A DNA stretch of 64,000 bases. Source: Glebionis coronaria (taxonomy: Eukaryota; Streptophyta; Magnoliopsida; Asterales; Asteraceae). The DNA lies in contig CM046878.1 in NCBI GenBank assembly GCA_025667525.1, positions 403,613,275 through 403,677,274 of the forward strand, written 5' to 3'. Positions 55,705-64,000 of this stretch are shown piece by piece (the first letter of the stretch is position 1; each line of letters starts with the position of its first letter). The position numbers and the translations under genes are program-made. Below the pieces are notes generated by a model. That model was not told the origin of the DNA. It did not search any database and saw only the letters and a list, made by a program, of their open reading frames with translations.

Positions 55705-58548
55705 TTAATTCATGGGGAAAATGGGGATCTCATGGACCATTTCAACAGAAATGTCCTCCCCAAAATAATGTTTCACACGGTGACCATTCACTTTAAAGTT
55801 TGGACCATCGGGTTGTGACAACTCAATAGTTCCATATGGAAACACTTGAGCAATAGTGAATGGACCGGACCATCTCGACTTAAGCTTGCCCGCAAAAAGT
55901 TTCAACCTTGAGTTAAAGAGGAGAACCGGCTCTCCAACTTTGAATTCACGGTTCTTGATCTTAGCATCATGCAATTTCTTAGTCTTTTCCTTGTAAAGCA
56001 AATAATTTTCATAGGCATTGGCTCTCAATTCATCCATCTCATTAAGTTGATCTTTCCTATGTGAACCGGCTTGGTTTAAATCAAAGTTAGCCCACTTGAG
56101 AGCCCAAGATGCCTTGTGTTCTAACTCGAATGGGAGGTGGCACGCTTTACCATAGACAAGCCTATAAGGAGTACAACCAATTGGTATCTTAAAAGCCGTC
56201 CTAAAAGCCCACAAAGCATCATAAAGCTTATCCGACCAAGAAGCTCGATGCTCTTCCACCGTTCTCTCGAAGATTCTCTTTAAACCACGATTTGTGACCT
56301 CGGTTTGACCATTGGTTTGAGGATGATACACGGTAGAAAGTCTATGATTAACTCCATATTTTTTCATAACTCTCGTGAACTGATCATTACAAAAGTGCGT
56401 ACCACGATCACTTATGATGGCCCGAGGTACACCAAATCTAGCAAACAATTGCTTTAATAACTTTACAACAACTCTAGCATCATTGGTAGGTAACGCTTTA
56501 GCCTCCACCCATTTGGACACATAATCCACCGCCACAAGTATATACTTGTTTCCCTTAGAAGATGGAAAAGGTCCCATGAAATCAATGCCCCATACATAAA
56601 ATATCTCACACTCTTGAATAAAATTTTGTGGCATCTCATCACGTTGCGTAATTTTTCCTTGTCTTTGACACACATAAAAAAATTTTACCATCTCATGGGC
56701 ATCTTTGTAAATGGAAGGCCAATAGTAACCCGAATCAAAGACTTTCTTGGCGGTATAGTTGGGCCCAAAATGTCCACCCGTAGGTCCTTTATGACATGCT
56801 TCTAAGATCTTAAATCCCTCGGGCCCATCTACACACCTTCTAATGATTTGGTCCGCACATTGCCTAAAAAGATAAGGATCATCCCAAAAGTAGTACTTAA
56901 ATTCCTTAAGAAATTTCTTCTTTTGTTGATAAGTAAGACCGTCAATAAGCACATTTCCCACAAGATAGTTTGCTATATCCGCAAACCAAGGAGTGACATC
57001 CTCTTGGGAAGAGATAGACATGAGCTCCTCTAATGGAAAGTATTCATTGATTTCTTGATGTGGAAAATCTCCTTGAAAAGGATGCTCAAGTCTACTCAAG
57101 TGATCCGCCGCTAAATTCTCGGCCCCTTTCTTATCACGAATTTCTATCTTAAACTCTTGAAGCAACAAAACCCATCTCAAAATCCTAGGCTTAGCATCTT
57201 GTTTTGTCATGAGATACTTGAGAGCGGAATGATCCGTATACACTATGGTTTTGGATAGCACAAGGTATGGTCTAAATTTCTCAAAAGCATAGACTATAGC
57301 AAGCAACTCTTTTTCCGTGGTAGTGTAATGAAGTTGTGCACCGGTCATGGTTTTACTCGCATAGTGTATAGGTTGAAAATGCTTATTCACTCTTTGACCT
57401 AAGACGGCCCCCACCACATAATCACTAGCGTCACACATAAGGTCAAAAGGTAATTCCCAATTTGGAGAAACCAAAACGGGAGCCTTTGTCAATTTCTCCA
57501 TAAGAGTCTCAAAAGAGTCCAAACAATCTTGGTTAAAAATGAAAGGAGCCTCTTTTTCCAAGAGGTGAGTCATCGGTCTAGCTATCTTAGAAAAATCTTG
57601 TATAAAGCGCCTATAAAATCCCGCATGACCTAAGAAACTCCTTACACCTTTAACCGAGGTGTGTGGGGGAAGCTTAGCAATCACATCAATTTTAGCTCGA
57701 TCCACTTCTAATCCCTTGTTGGATATTTTGTGTCCTAAAACAATTCCCTCTTTCACAATAAAGTGACATTTCTCCCAATTAAGCACTAAACGTGTTTCCT
57801 CACAACACTTAAGCATTCTCTCTAGATTGGTGAGACATGAGGTAAATGAATTTCCAAAGACGGAAAAACCATCCATAAAAACCTCCATAGTTTGCTCTAT
57901 CATGTCATGGAAAATCGCCATCATGCACCTTTGAAACGTCCCCGGTGCATTACATAAGCCAAAAGGCATCCTCTTGTAAGAAAATGTACCGTATGGACAA
58001 GTGAATGTGGTCTTTTCTTGATCCTTAGGGTCAATGGGTATTTGGAAATAACCCGAAAAGCCATCAAGAAAGCAATAGTACTCATTTCCCGCTAAGCATT
58101 CAAGCATTTGATCCATAAAAGGTAATGCGAAATGGTCTTTCCTAGTAGCCTCATTGAGTTTCCTATAGTCAATACAAACTCTCCAACCAGTAACAAGTCT
58201 TGTAGGAATAAGCTCATTCTCCTCATTAGGCACTACAGTGATTCCACCCTTCTTTGGAACACAATGTACCGGGCTAACCCACGGAGAGTCGGAATTGGGG
58301 TAAATCATACCCGCATCAAGGAGTTTAATCACCTCCTTCTTAATGACCTCATGGATTTTTGGGTTAACTCTTCGTTGACTTTGAATGGCGGGTTTGTAAT
58401 CATCCACCATAAGGATTTTGTGTGTACAAAAATGTGAATCAATTCCCCTTATGTCCGATATTTTCCATGCTAAGGCTTTCTTGTGTTTCTTAAGGACTTC
58501 AATAAGTTGCTCCTTCTCATCCTCTTTCAACTCTTTAGCAATGATCAC
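55705..58548 (-). CDS. Athila Pol: RT, RNase H, integrase
   Basis: 947 residues, same frame as the upstream gag-protease but cut off by one TAG. RT blocks: [50 protein letters not shown], [20 protein letters not shown], then [11 protein letters not shown]. Relatives have two Asp here, so the second catalytic Asp is Gly (codon at 57,868-57,870, about residue 227). RNase [72 protein letters not shown]. Integrase: [11 protein letters not shown] zinc region with one Cys of the CxxC pair lost (FFYVCQRQG); core acidic residues in [20 protein letters not shown] and [11 protein letters not shown]-terminal part [10 protein letters not shown] and [10 protein letters not shown]. No chromodomain, as expected for Athila. 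Confidence 0.93.
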   Translation of the reverse strand: MIIAKELKEDEKEQLIEVLKKHKKALAWKISDIRGIDSHFCTHKILMVDDYKPAIQSQRRVNPKIHEVIKKEVIKLLDAGMIYPNSDSPWVSPVHCVPKKGGITVVPNEENELIPTRLVTGWRVCIDYRKLNEATRKDHFALPFMDQMLECLAGNEYYCFLDGFSGYFQIPIDPKDQEKTTFTCPYGTFSYKRMPFGLCNAPGTFQRCMMAIFHDMIEQTMEVFMDGFSVFGNSFTSCLTNLERMLKCCEETRLVLNWEKCHFIVKEGIVLGHKISNKGLEVDRAKIDVIAKLPPHTSVKGVRSFLGHAGFYRRFIQDFSKIARPMTHLLEKEAPFIFNQDCLDSFETLMEKLTKAPVLVSPNWELPFDLMCDASDYVVGAVLGQRVNKHFQPIHYASKTMTGAQLHYTTTEKELLAIVYAFEKFRPYLVLSKTIVYTDHSALKYLMTKQDAKPRILRWVLLLQEFKIEIRDKKGAENLAADHLSRLEHPFQGDFPHQEINEYFPLEELMSISSQEDVTPWFADIANYLVGNVLIDGLTYQQKKKFLKEFKYYFWDDPYLFRQCADQIIRRCVDGPEGFKILEACHKGPTGGHFGPNYTAKKVFDSGYYWPSIYKDAHEMVKFFYVCQRQGKITQRDEMPQNFIQECEIFYVWGIDFMGPFPSSKGNKYILVAVDYVSKWVEAKALPTNDARVVVKLLKQLFARFGVPRAIISDRGTHFCNDQFTRVMKKYGVNHRLSTVYHPQTNGQTEVTNRGLKRIFERTVEEHRASWSDKLYDALWAFRTAFKIPIGCTPYRLVYGKACHLPFELEHKASWALKWANFDLNQAGSHRKDQLNEMDELRANAYENYLLYKEKTKKLHDAKIKNREFKVGEPVLLFNSRLKLFAGKLKSRWSGPFTIAQVFPYGTIELSQPDGPNFKVNGHRVKHYFGEDISVEMVHEIPIFPMN

Positions 58549-58581
58549 GGGTAATTGGTCTTTGCCCTCTAAGAAAGCATA

Positions 58582-60105
58582 CTATAGGTGGGATGGAAGG
58601 TCCTTAAGTTCAATTGGAGGTGGACTCTCTATGGAAGGTTTTACTATGGAAGGGTCCTCATTGGTAACTTCTTGTGGAGTAGGAGAAGGAATAGGGTCCT
58701 TATTGAGCAACTTTTGGATAGTAAGAATATCTTCTTCCCAATTAATGGGAGAACCATCATCACCAAGAAAGTTTGACTCAAATTCCTCCAAGAGGAAATC
58801 ACTCTCTCCAAAAGGTGTTAAAGAAGGAGCAATTGAGGCCATGGTTTCAACATGGGGCATCTCATCACTAGTACTCTTGCAAGCATCATGAAAGTGTTCA
58901 TCACACACTTCATCTAACACATCAACTATGTTAATAGTCTCACAAGGTCTAGACTCCTTAACCTCTTTCCTATCACAAACTTTCCCTAACTTAAACACCA
59001 CTTTCTCATCCTCTACTCTCATAATTAGTTCTCCTTCGGCCACATCTATCAAAGTACGACCCGTCCTAAAAAACGGTCTACCAAAAATCAAAGGAACTCT
59101 AGGATCCATGTCATAATCAACCACTACAAAGTCGGCCGGAAATGTAAACTTATCCACACCTACAAACACATCCTCCGCTATACCTACGAGGTAAGCTATG
59201 GTTCGGTTGGCTAACTCAAGGGTCATCCTAGTGGGAGTGAGCTCGGGAAGAGAGAGTTTTTTCCAAACCGATAAAGGCATGAGGTTTATGCTTGCCCCTA
59301 AATCCGCCAAAGCCATGCAATTTTCTACACCGGGAAAATTACAAGGTATCAAGAAGTGCCCCGTATCTCCAAGTTTTGTTGGTAAGGTTTTAAGTAGCAC
59401 GGCGGAACAATTTTCATTAAGGGATGTGTTGGGAAAATCAACCAATTTTTCTTTGTTTGAGAGTAAATCCTTGAACATCTTAGCAAACTTTGGCATATAA
59501 GCAAGAGCTTCCGCAAAGGATATGTTGATGTTGAGTTGCTTGAACATCTTTAAGAAATTTGAGACTTGGATGTCATCCTTGTTCTTTAACTTGTCCTTTT
59601 TCAACCTTGAAGGATATGGAAGAGTTGGTTTTGGTGTAGGTGGAATAGGTGTTGTAGTAGATGATTTGTCTTTGTTAGCTTCTTCATTGGGAGGTGTGGA
59701 AGGTAGAGGAGAAGTAGGAATAGGTTGAGAAGGTGTGTTTGATTGAATGGGAACATTTTGAGGTGGTGAAGTAGAGGTAGAAGGCTTGTCACAAGTAGGA
59801 ACAAAAGTGGGTGGAACAATAGGAGGTTTAGAAGGTGAAGAATCCTTTTTTGTCTTTCCACTTCTTGTTGTAATAGCATTGACATTTGCCCTTGGATTTG
59901 TTTGTGTGTTGGAAGGTAAAGCCCCTTGTGGTCTTTGATTATAAAGCATCATAAACTTCTTATTTGTGTCTTCATGCATTTCTCTCATTCTTCTCTCATG
60001 AGCTTCATTCATTTCTCTTATTCTCTTCTCATTAAGTTGGAACCTCCTTTCATTCTCTTGATTCATTTTGTGAAAAAGTTCAATTGTGTTATAATCTTGT
60101 GGCAC
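58582..60105 (-). CDS. Athila Gag C-terminus and protease
   Basis: 507 residues in the common gag-pol frame. It starts in a helical, Glu/Arg/Met-rich part (ERRFQLNEKRIREMNEAHER), then a long Pro/Thr/Ser linker, then KKDKLKNKDDIQVSNFLKMF and a helical segment, then the Athila protease: MALADLGASINLMPLSVWKK, LANRTIAYLVGIAEDVFV, FPADFVVVDYDMDPRVPLIF, GRTLIDVAEGELIMRV. The active site reads Asp-Leu-Gly, the normal form in this lineage. The end, PPIELKDLPSHL, is stopped by a TAG just before YAFLEG, which would lead into RT. Confidence 0.9.
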   Translation of the reverse strand: MPQDYNTIELFHKMNQENERRFQLNEKRIREMNEAHERRMREMHEDTNKKFMMLYNQRPQGALPSNTQTNPRANVNAITTRSGKTKKDSSPSKPPIVPPTFVPTCDKPSTSTSPPQNVPIQSNTPSQPIPTSPLPSTPPNEEANKDKSSTTTPIPPTPKPTLPYPSRLKKDKLKNKDDIQVSNFLKMFKQLNINISFAEALAYMPKFAKMFKDLLSNKEKLVDFPNTSLNENCSAVLLKTLPTKLGDTGHFLIPCNFPGVENCMALADLGASINLMPLSVWKKLSLPELTPTRMTLELANRTIAYLVGIAEDVFVGVDKFTFPADFVVVDYDMDPRVPLIFGRPFFRTGRTLIDVAEGELIMRVEDEKVVFKLGKVCDRKEVKESRPCETINIVDVLDEVCDEHFHDACKSTSDEMPHVETMASIAPSLTPFGESDFLLEEFESNFLGDDGSPINWEEDILTIQKLLNKDPIPSPTPQEVTNEDPSIVKPSIESPPPIELKDLPSHL

Positions 60106-61149
60106 ATTTCCTTGAAAACCTTGAGGTTGGAAAGGTGGAGGTTGATTGTAAAACCCTTGGTTGTTGCCTTGAAAGGTATTTCCTTGATTTTTAAAGGTAT
60201 TTGGTGGTCTATAGTTATTCCCTTGGTAAGGTGGTCTTTGCCCTTGATTCCTTTATAAAAGTTGAGGAGGATTTTGTTGAATTTGGGTGGGTGGTTGAGG
60301 TGGGAATCCCGGTGGAGTAACGTAATTTTAGGACTAGTAAGAAAGGTTATTTGGATTGATATTTGGCTTGAAGTGTTCACGATGTTCCTCTTGGTAAGCA
60401 TAACATTCCCCTTGATAACCTTGCACCTTATCACACTGTTCATAGGAATGGGGACCTCCACAAGTTACACAAGAAAGAGTAATGGCATTCACATTATTTG
60501 AAGAATTGTTCAATGAAAGGCACTTAATGGCTTGAATCATCTCTTGTTGACCTCTATCCATTTTTTGAAGGATATCTTGTTGAATCATGAGGAATTGGTT
60601 ATCACAAGGTGTTTGAGAATCGTTTTGGATAACATGAACACTTTCTTCAAATTGAGAATTTGTTTGAACCATTGCTTTAGTCTCAATGATGTCCAAGGCC
60701 TCTTAAATGGATTTAAGAAGAATATTCCCTCCCGCGGAAGCATTGAGTGAATCTTGGTGATGAGGTTTAAGGCCATCATAGAAAGTATTGATTTGGTGAA
60801 CTTCATCCAATCCATGGTTAGGGCATCGCCTCAATAACTCTCTAAACTCCTCCCAAGCATCACTAAAGGATTGACTAGGTTTTTGTTGAAAGCCTATAAT
60901 TAAGTTCCTCAAAGCCGTGGTTTTAGATGGGGGAAAGAACTTGTTCAAAAACTTAGTAGTGAAACCATCCCATGTAGTGATACTATCGGGTGGTTGGGTG
61001 TCTAACCAATGCTTAGCGGCTCCCTCTAGTGACAATGGCACCAATATCAACTTAATAGCATCATGTGGAAATCCAAAGTACTTAAGGGTATTGCAAAGAG
61101 CAAGGAATCTCTTAAGGTGATCATGAGGATTATATTTTCTTGTGACCAT
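60106..61149 (-). pseudogene. Athila Gag capsid and zinc knuckle
   Basis: The same frame as the downstream protease and pol. Segment 60,703-61,149 is the capsid-like Gag domain (NPHDHLKRFLALCNTLKYFG, LSLEGAAKHWLDTQPPDSIT, KFLNKFFPPSKT, FSDAWEEFRELLRRCPNHGL, AGGNILLKS). A TAA at 60,703 interrupts it. Segment 60,334-60,696 has a CVTCGGPHSYEQC knuckle, then two stops near 60,330 and one near 60,255 within a Gln/Pro/Asn/Gly-rich stretch. Confidence 0.85.
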
Positions 61150-61447
61150 AGAAAGCTGTGTTTGAAACCAAGGTAATCATAGCCGTTTTTAGCTCAAATG
61201 AATTTGCGGGAATGTCGGGAATCCTGATAGCATTGGCATATCCGTGAACATTGGATTGCAAACGTTCCATCAAAGAACGATTATCAACAGCCATGGCTTC
61301 TTGTTGTGGATGAATCAAAGCACGATTCTCGTGATCGGCTTGATGGATGGTGGTGGTCTTACTCTTTCTCTTTTTCTTCCTTTTCGTAGGAAGAGGTTGT
61401 ACACCAATCGGTATTTGTGCACGCCCGCGAGTGAGCATGCAACTCAA
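61130..61447 (-). pseudogene. Athila Gag N-terminus
   Basis: 105 residues starting MSCMLTRGRAQIPIG: a basic KRKKKRKSKTTT stretch, then NRSLMERLQSNVHGYANAIR, IPDIPANSFELKTAMITLV, the beginning of the Athila Gag domain. A frameshift near 61,140 separates it from the rest. The start is the first Met of the frame; initiation a few codons in (MLTRGR) is equally possible. Confidence 0.8.
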
Positions 61448-62194
61448 TACGATGAATGAGAGAGAAGCTCTCGTGTGACTTTGAAGAGAAAAGGATTATC
61501 CTCTTCGAGTTTCAATATGAAATATCCACAAGAAAATAATAATATATGTATGTACTACTTGGGTGCAAGACCCCCAATGAAGCCTTCCTTCTTAGAATAC
61601 TCACAAGTGAACGGGGGGTTAGGTGGCGCGAAGCACTTAAGTACCTATTGACCCTTAGATGGCATTTTATAGCACATCGCCTTTCTATTCACTTAATTTT
61701 TTGTATTCTTCGAATTGTTGCTTATTGGAAGTATTTATCTATTCTTGCTTTATTTTGTTTGATCGATACACGTGTCAAGGACCGGAACGCCCCTCAACAC
61801 GGTGTATTGCCTTGGCAATACTTATGGAGAATATGTAAATTGGTTGTTCTTATACGTATACGTATTTACTTATAATAATATATGGAAAATATTTTTGTAT
61901 TTATGAGTTTTTAAGAGAAAATACTATATGTACATAAAAACCGAGAGAATCCAATAATATATATTTTTGGGTGCAATTTCTTAGGAAAAAGATTGCTTTT
62001 TGGATTTTTTAATTTGTTTGGTCAATTCTTTAGAAAAAGAATTGTTTTGTTAATTTTTTAGTTTTTATATATTTATATATTTTTTATTTTTTTATTTGTT
62101 TTTGATTTATGATACGTAAAAATAACGTTCACTAGGTGACGGATCCCAAAAGCCAATGAAAACCGTCAATCGATAGTCTCTCGTAAAGTCAAAG
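61448..62194 (-). other. Athila leader, non-coding
   Basis: About 0.75 kb between PBS and gag, strongly AT-rich in 61,860-62,110, with no ORF of note on the - strand. A 109-codon + strand stretch (61,546-61,875) is opposite to the element and has no recognisable motif. Confidence 0.65.
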
Positions 62195-62211
62195 AACCGG
62201 CAGCGACGCCA
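62195..62211 (-). promoter_or_regulatory. Athila primer binding site
   Basis: On the - strand TGGCGTCGCTGCCGGTT, two bases from the LTR end. It resembles the Athila/Tat-type PBS TGGCGCCGTTGCCGG (tRNA-Asp complement in that lineage) with two differences. It fixes the element's direction and the LTR boundary. Confidence 0.8.
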
Positions 62212-62213
62212 TT

Positions 62214-64000
62214 TGAAATGCGTATAGTTGAAGTTCGTTTTTCTCAGTTCTTAACAAATTGAAAGTCCTAACAAGATCGGGTTTTTAATTGTTTTTGGTT
62301 GGTAATGTTTTTTGGATATTCTATTGCTAATTCAAACAAATCTCACTAAGATGAAAAATATCGTCTACTTATATGTAAAATAAAGTGCAAATACCAAGTT
62401 TTTATTTCAAATAAAATGCCAAATGTAAATTCTACAAACTATAAGGATTGTAAATGTAAATTCTTTGAAATTTAAATGCTAAAAATGTAAAGCTGAAAAG
62501 TATAAGGACTAAACATGTAAGAACAGTTAACTATATAGACTGAAAATGAAAACTATCCAAACTATATAACTAATTTTCAACAAAATTGAAACTGTCTAAC
62601 TAAATGTGAACAATACTGAAAATACAAGGACTACTATTTTGAAAACCCTAAAAAGTTGGAAAGTTTAGCTAAAATTCAAAACAGTTTATACTACAAGGAC
62701 TAAAGTGCAATTTTCAAAAACTTTTTAACAAAAACAGATTTCAAACTTCAATAAGCTCGTTTGAGCTTATTTCTCAACCAAATTCGACCAAACAAGTTGC
62801 GAACGACTTAAAATTGAATTTTAGCTAGACCTATCCTAGGAAATTGGCTGAAAGTTACTAGAAATCTAATAAGCTAAATCCAATAAGCTCAAATTAAGCT
62901 ACCAGTTAAGCTAGACTTGCACAACTAGATTTTAATGATGAAAATGATTAATCAGCTCAAAAGAAAAACGGGAAGTCAAGTCTCATGAAAAATCATCAAG
63001 TAATAAGCTCAGAATCTGAAAATAAGCCAAAATTAAGCTTATGTTGACTTTCGTTGACCAGGAATTTCAAAAAGCTCAAATTCTCAAAATTTAACCAGGA
63101 ATACTAATAGAATGAATTTGTGAAAGAAAATTAGCTTGTTTATGAAGTTGAAATCAAGATATGAAAAATCAGTTTGCCAAGTTACAAAAACTTGCTTTTG
63201 CTCATGATCTTAAACTTTTGCTTATTTCTAGCTTAATTCCTGTACAGTTTCCTTATACAAGTTGAAAGTTCATATATTGAGTGAGAAATGAGAACTGGTT
63301 TGGAATGATTTCATCAACTAACAAAGTAATGCCAAGCAAATCAAATTCACAACTTCCTGATAAGAAACTTGAATAAACCTGACCCAAACTTTTTATATGA
63401 CCTTTTGCCTTTTTGACCAAAACTTTGACTTAAAAGTGACTCAAAACTAAATGTTATGACTTGTTGAATAGAAATGAACAAGAGTTTGCCCAAAACTAAT
63501 ACTTGAAAACTACTTTTAAGCTAAAACAAAACACTACTTTACTGATGTTCTTGAAACTTTATTGAAGACTTTTTGAGCAAAAGGTTAGACTGAGTGAAGA
63601 GCTTTAACAAACTGAGTTCTATATCTGATATTAAATGTAGTAGAACTAGTAACAAGCACTCTAACAAGCAAGAACTCTAAATGACTACTAAGGCTAAGTA
63701 ACTGATGAATGCTTGAAAAACAGGACAAGTATTACGCTAAAAACAGGTATAAGCTACTAATAAGCCAAAAAATCAATGAGATCAGATCAATAGCAAGCTA
63801 AAACATCTTTTATCATACAATCAAGCAATGATTATCTAGGAATGAAGAAGGCAATCAACTGTTTAGTGGAACTTAAAATCAGAACATGAAAACCTTTAGC
63901 TAAGGCCTCCTTTGGGGAGTAGAGGAGCGCTGAGCTCTCTAATCTAGTGCTAACCACCACCTTAGCACTAGAACACACTAATCAACAACAAATCAACAGC
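62214..64000 (-). repeat. Athila 5' LTR, continues beyond the window
   Basis: Starts TGAAATGCG (LTR end CGCATTTCA on the coding strand) beside the PBS. From 62,629 on it aligns with 39,000-40,376. 62,214-62,628 is the U5 part missing from the 3' LTR. Confidence 0.87.

Larger units (their letters stand above)
38998..64000 (-). mobile_element. Athila-type element, interrupted and running off the window
   Basis: Ty3/gypsy, Athila lineage, - strand. Reading leftward from the window end: 5' LTR (from beyond 64,000 to 62,214), PBS, leader, gag, protease, RT, RNase H, integrase, about 2 kb non-coding, PPT, 3' LTR (41,728 to 38,998). Copia element C is inserted between integrase and PPT. The 3' LTR lacks its last ~415 bp (U5 end), where it meets the inverted copy. 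No target duplication can be checked because neither outer end is intact in the window. Confidence 0.88.

Noticed and set aside
61546..61875. 109-codon + strand ORF as a membrane protein
   Set aside because: Opposite to the Athila element, in its leader; hydrophobic look is explained by AT-rich sequence.
1..64000. Host protein-coding gene, tRNA or rRNA
   Set aside because: All long ORFs are retroelement proteins, and I could not find RNA gene signatures by eye; short RNA genes cannot be fully excluded without a covariance-model search.

Overview
This window is repeat DNA from a plant nuclear genome. It is AT-rich and I could find no host gene, tRNA, rRNA or CRISPR. Everything recognisable is LTR retrotransposon, stacked by nested insertion. 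The protein types (Ty1/copia with a long coiled-coil Gag tail, chromodomain Ty3/gypsy of the Tekay kind, Athila-type Ty3/gypsy) and their style resemble what I know from daisy-family (Asteraceae) genomes. That taxonomic placement is inference from memory, not a search.

Layout, left to right. (1) 1-~11,955: an old, broken copia element (A, + strand), from the Gag C-terminus through nucleocapsid, coiled-coil tail, protease and the start of integrase. It is split at 1,980 by a second copia-type element (B, 1,980-9,897) with 385-bp LTRs and a perfect ATATT target duplication. B keeps only the Gag tail region and has no capsid, nucleocapsid or pol. (2) ~11,955-12,275 and 37,631-38,995: one forward-oriented piece of an Athila LTR, split by Tekay material. 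(3) 12,276-37,630: an old Tekay element on the - strand (LTRs 12,781-16,247 and 21,537-37,630, very decayed interior), with an extra piece of leader beyond its left LTR. A younger Tekay element (22,593-35,213, TATTT duplication, ~3.12-kb LTRs) sits inside its right LTR. The younger one has an acidic pre-gag ORF, gag, protease, RT, RNase H, integrase and a chromodomain, all recently broken. (4) 38,998-64,000: an Athila element on the - strand with 3' LTR 38,998-41,728, PPT, non-coding 3' part, pol, gag, PBS at 62,195-62,211 and a 5' LTR that runs out of the window. It is split by copia element C (42,413-54,388, + strand, 526/529-bp LTRs, CAACC duplication), which has gag, a complete but broken pol, and a third ~1,046-codon ORF.

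The nesting gives relative ages: A before B; Athila LTR before old Tekay before young Tekay; Athila before C. No element here looks able to move on its own. Most stop codons are of the CAA/CAG-to-TAA/TAG or TGG-to-TAG kind, as expected from methylated DNA. The observations I would follow first are a ~1.36-kb Athila-LTR inverted repeat with a 22-nt loop placed downstream of an LTR promoter (37,631-~40,379), a short GCGYTGACA-type motif scattered through coding and non-coding parts of element C, and an ATTCCGAYAG-type repeat cluster in the leader of element B.
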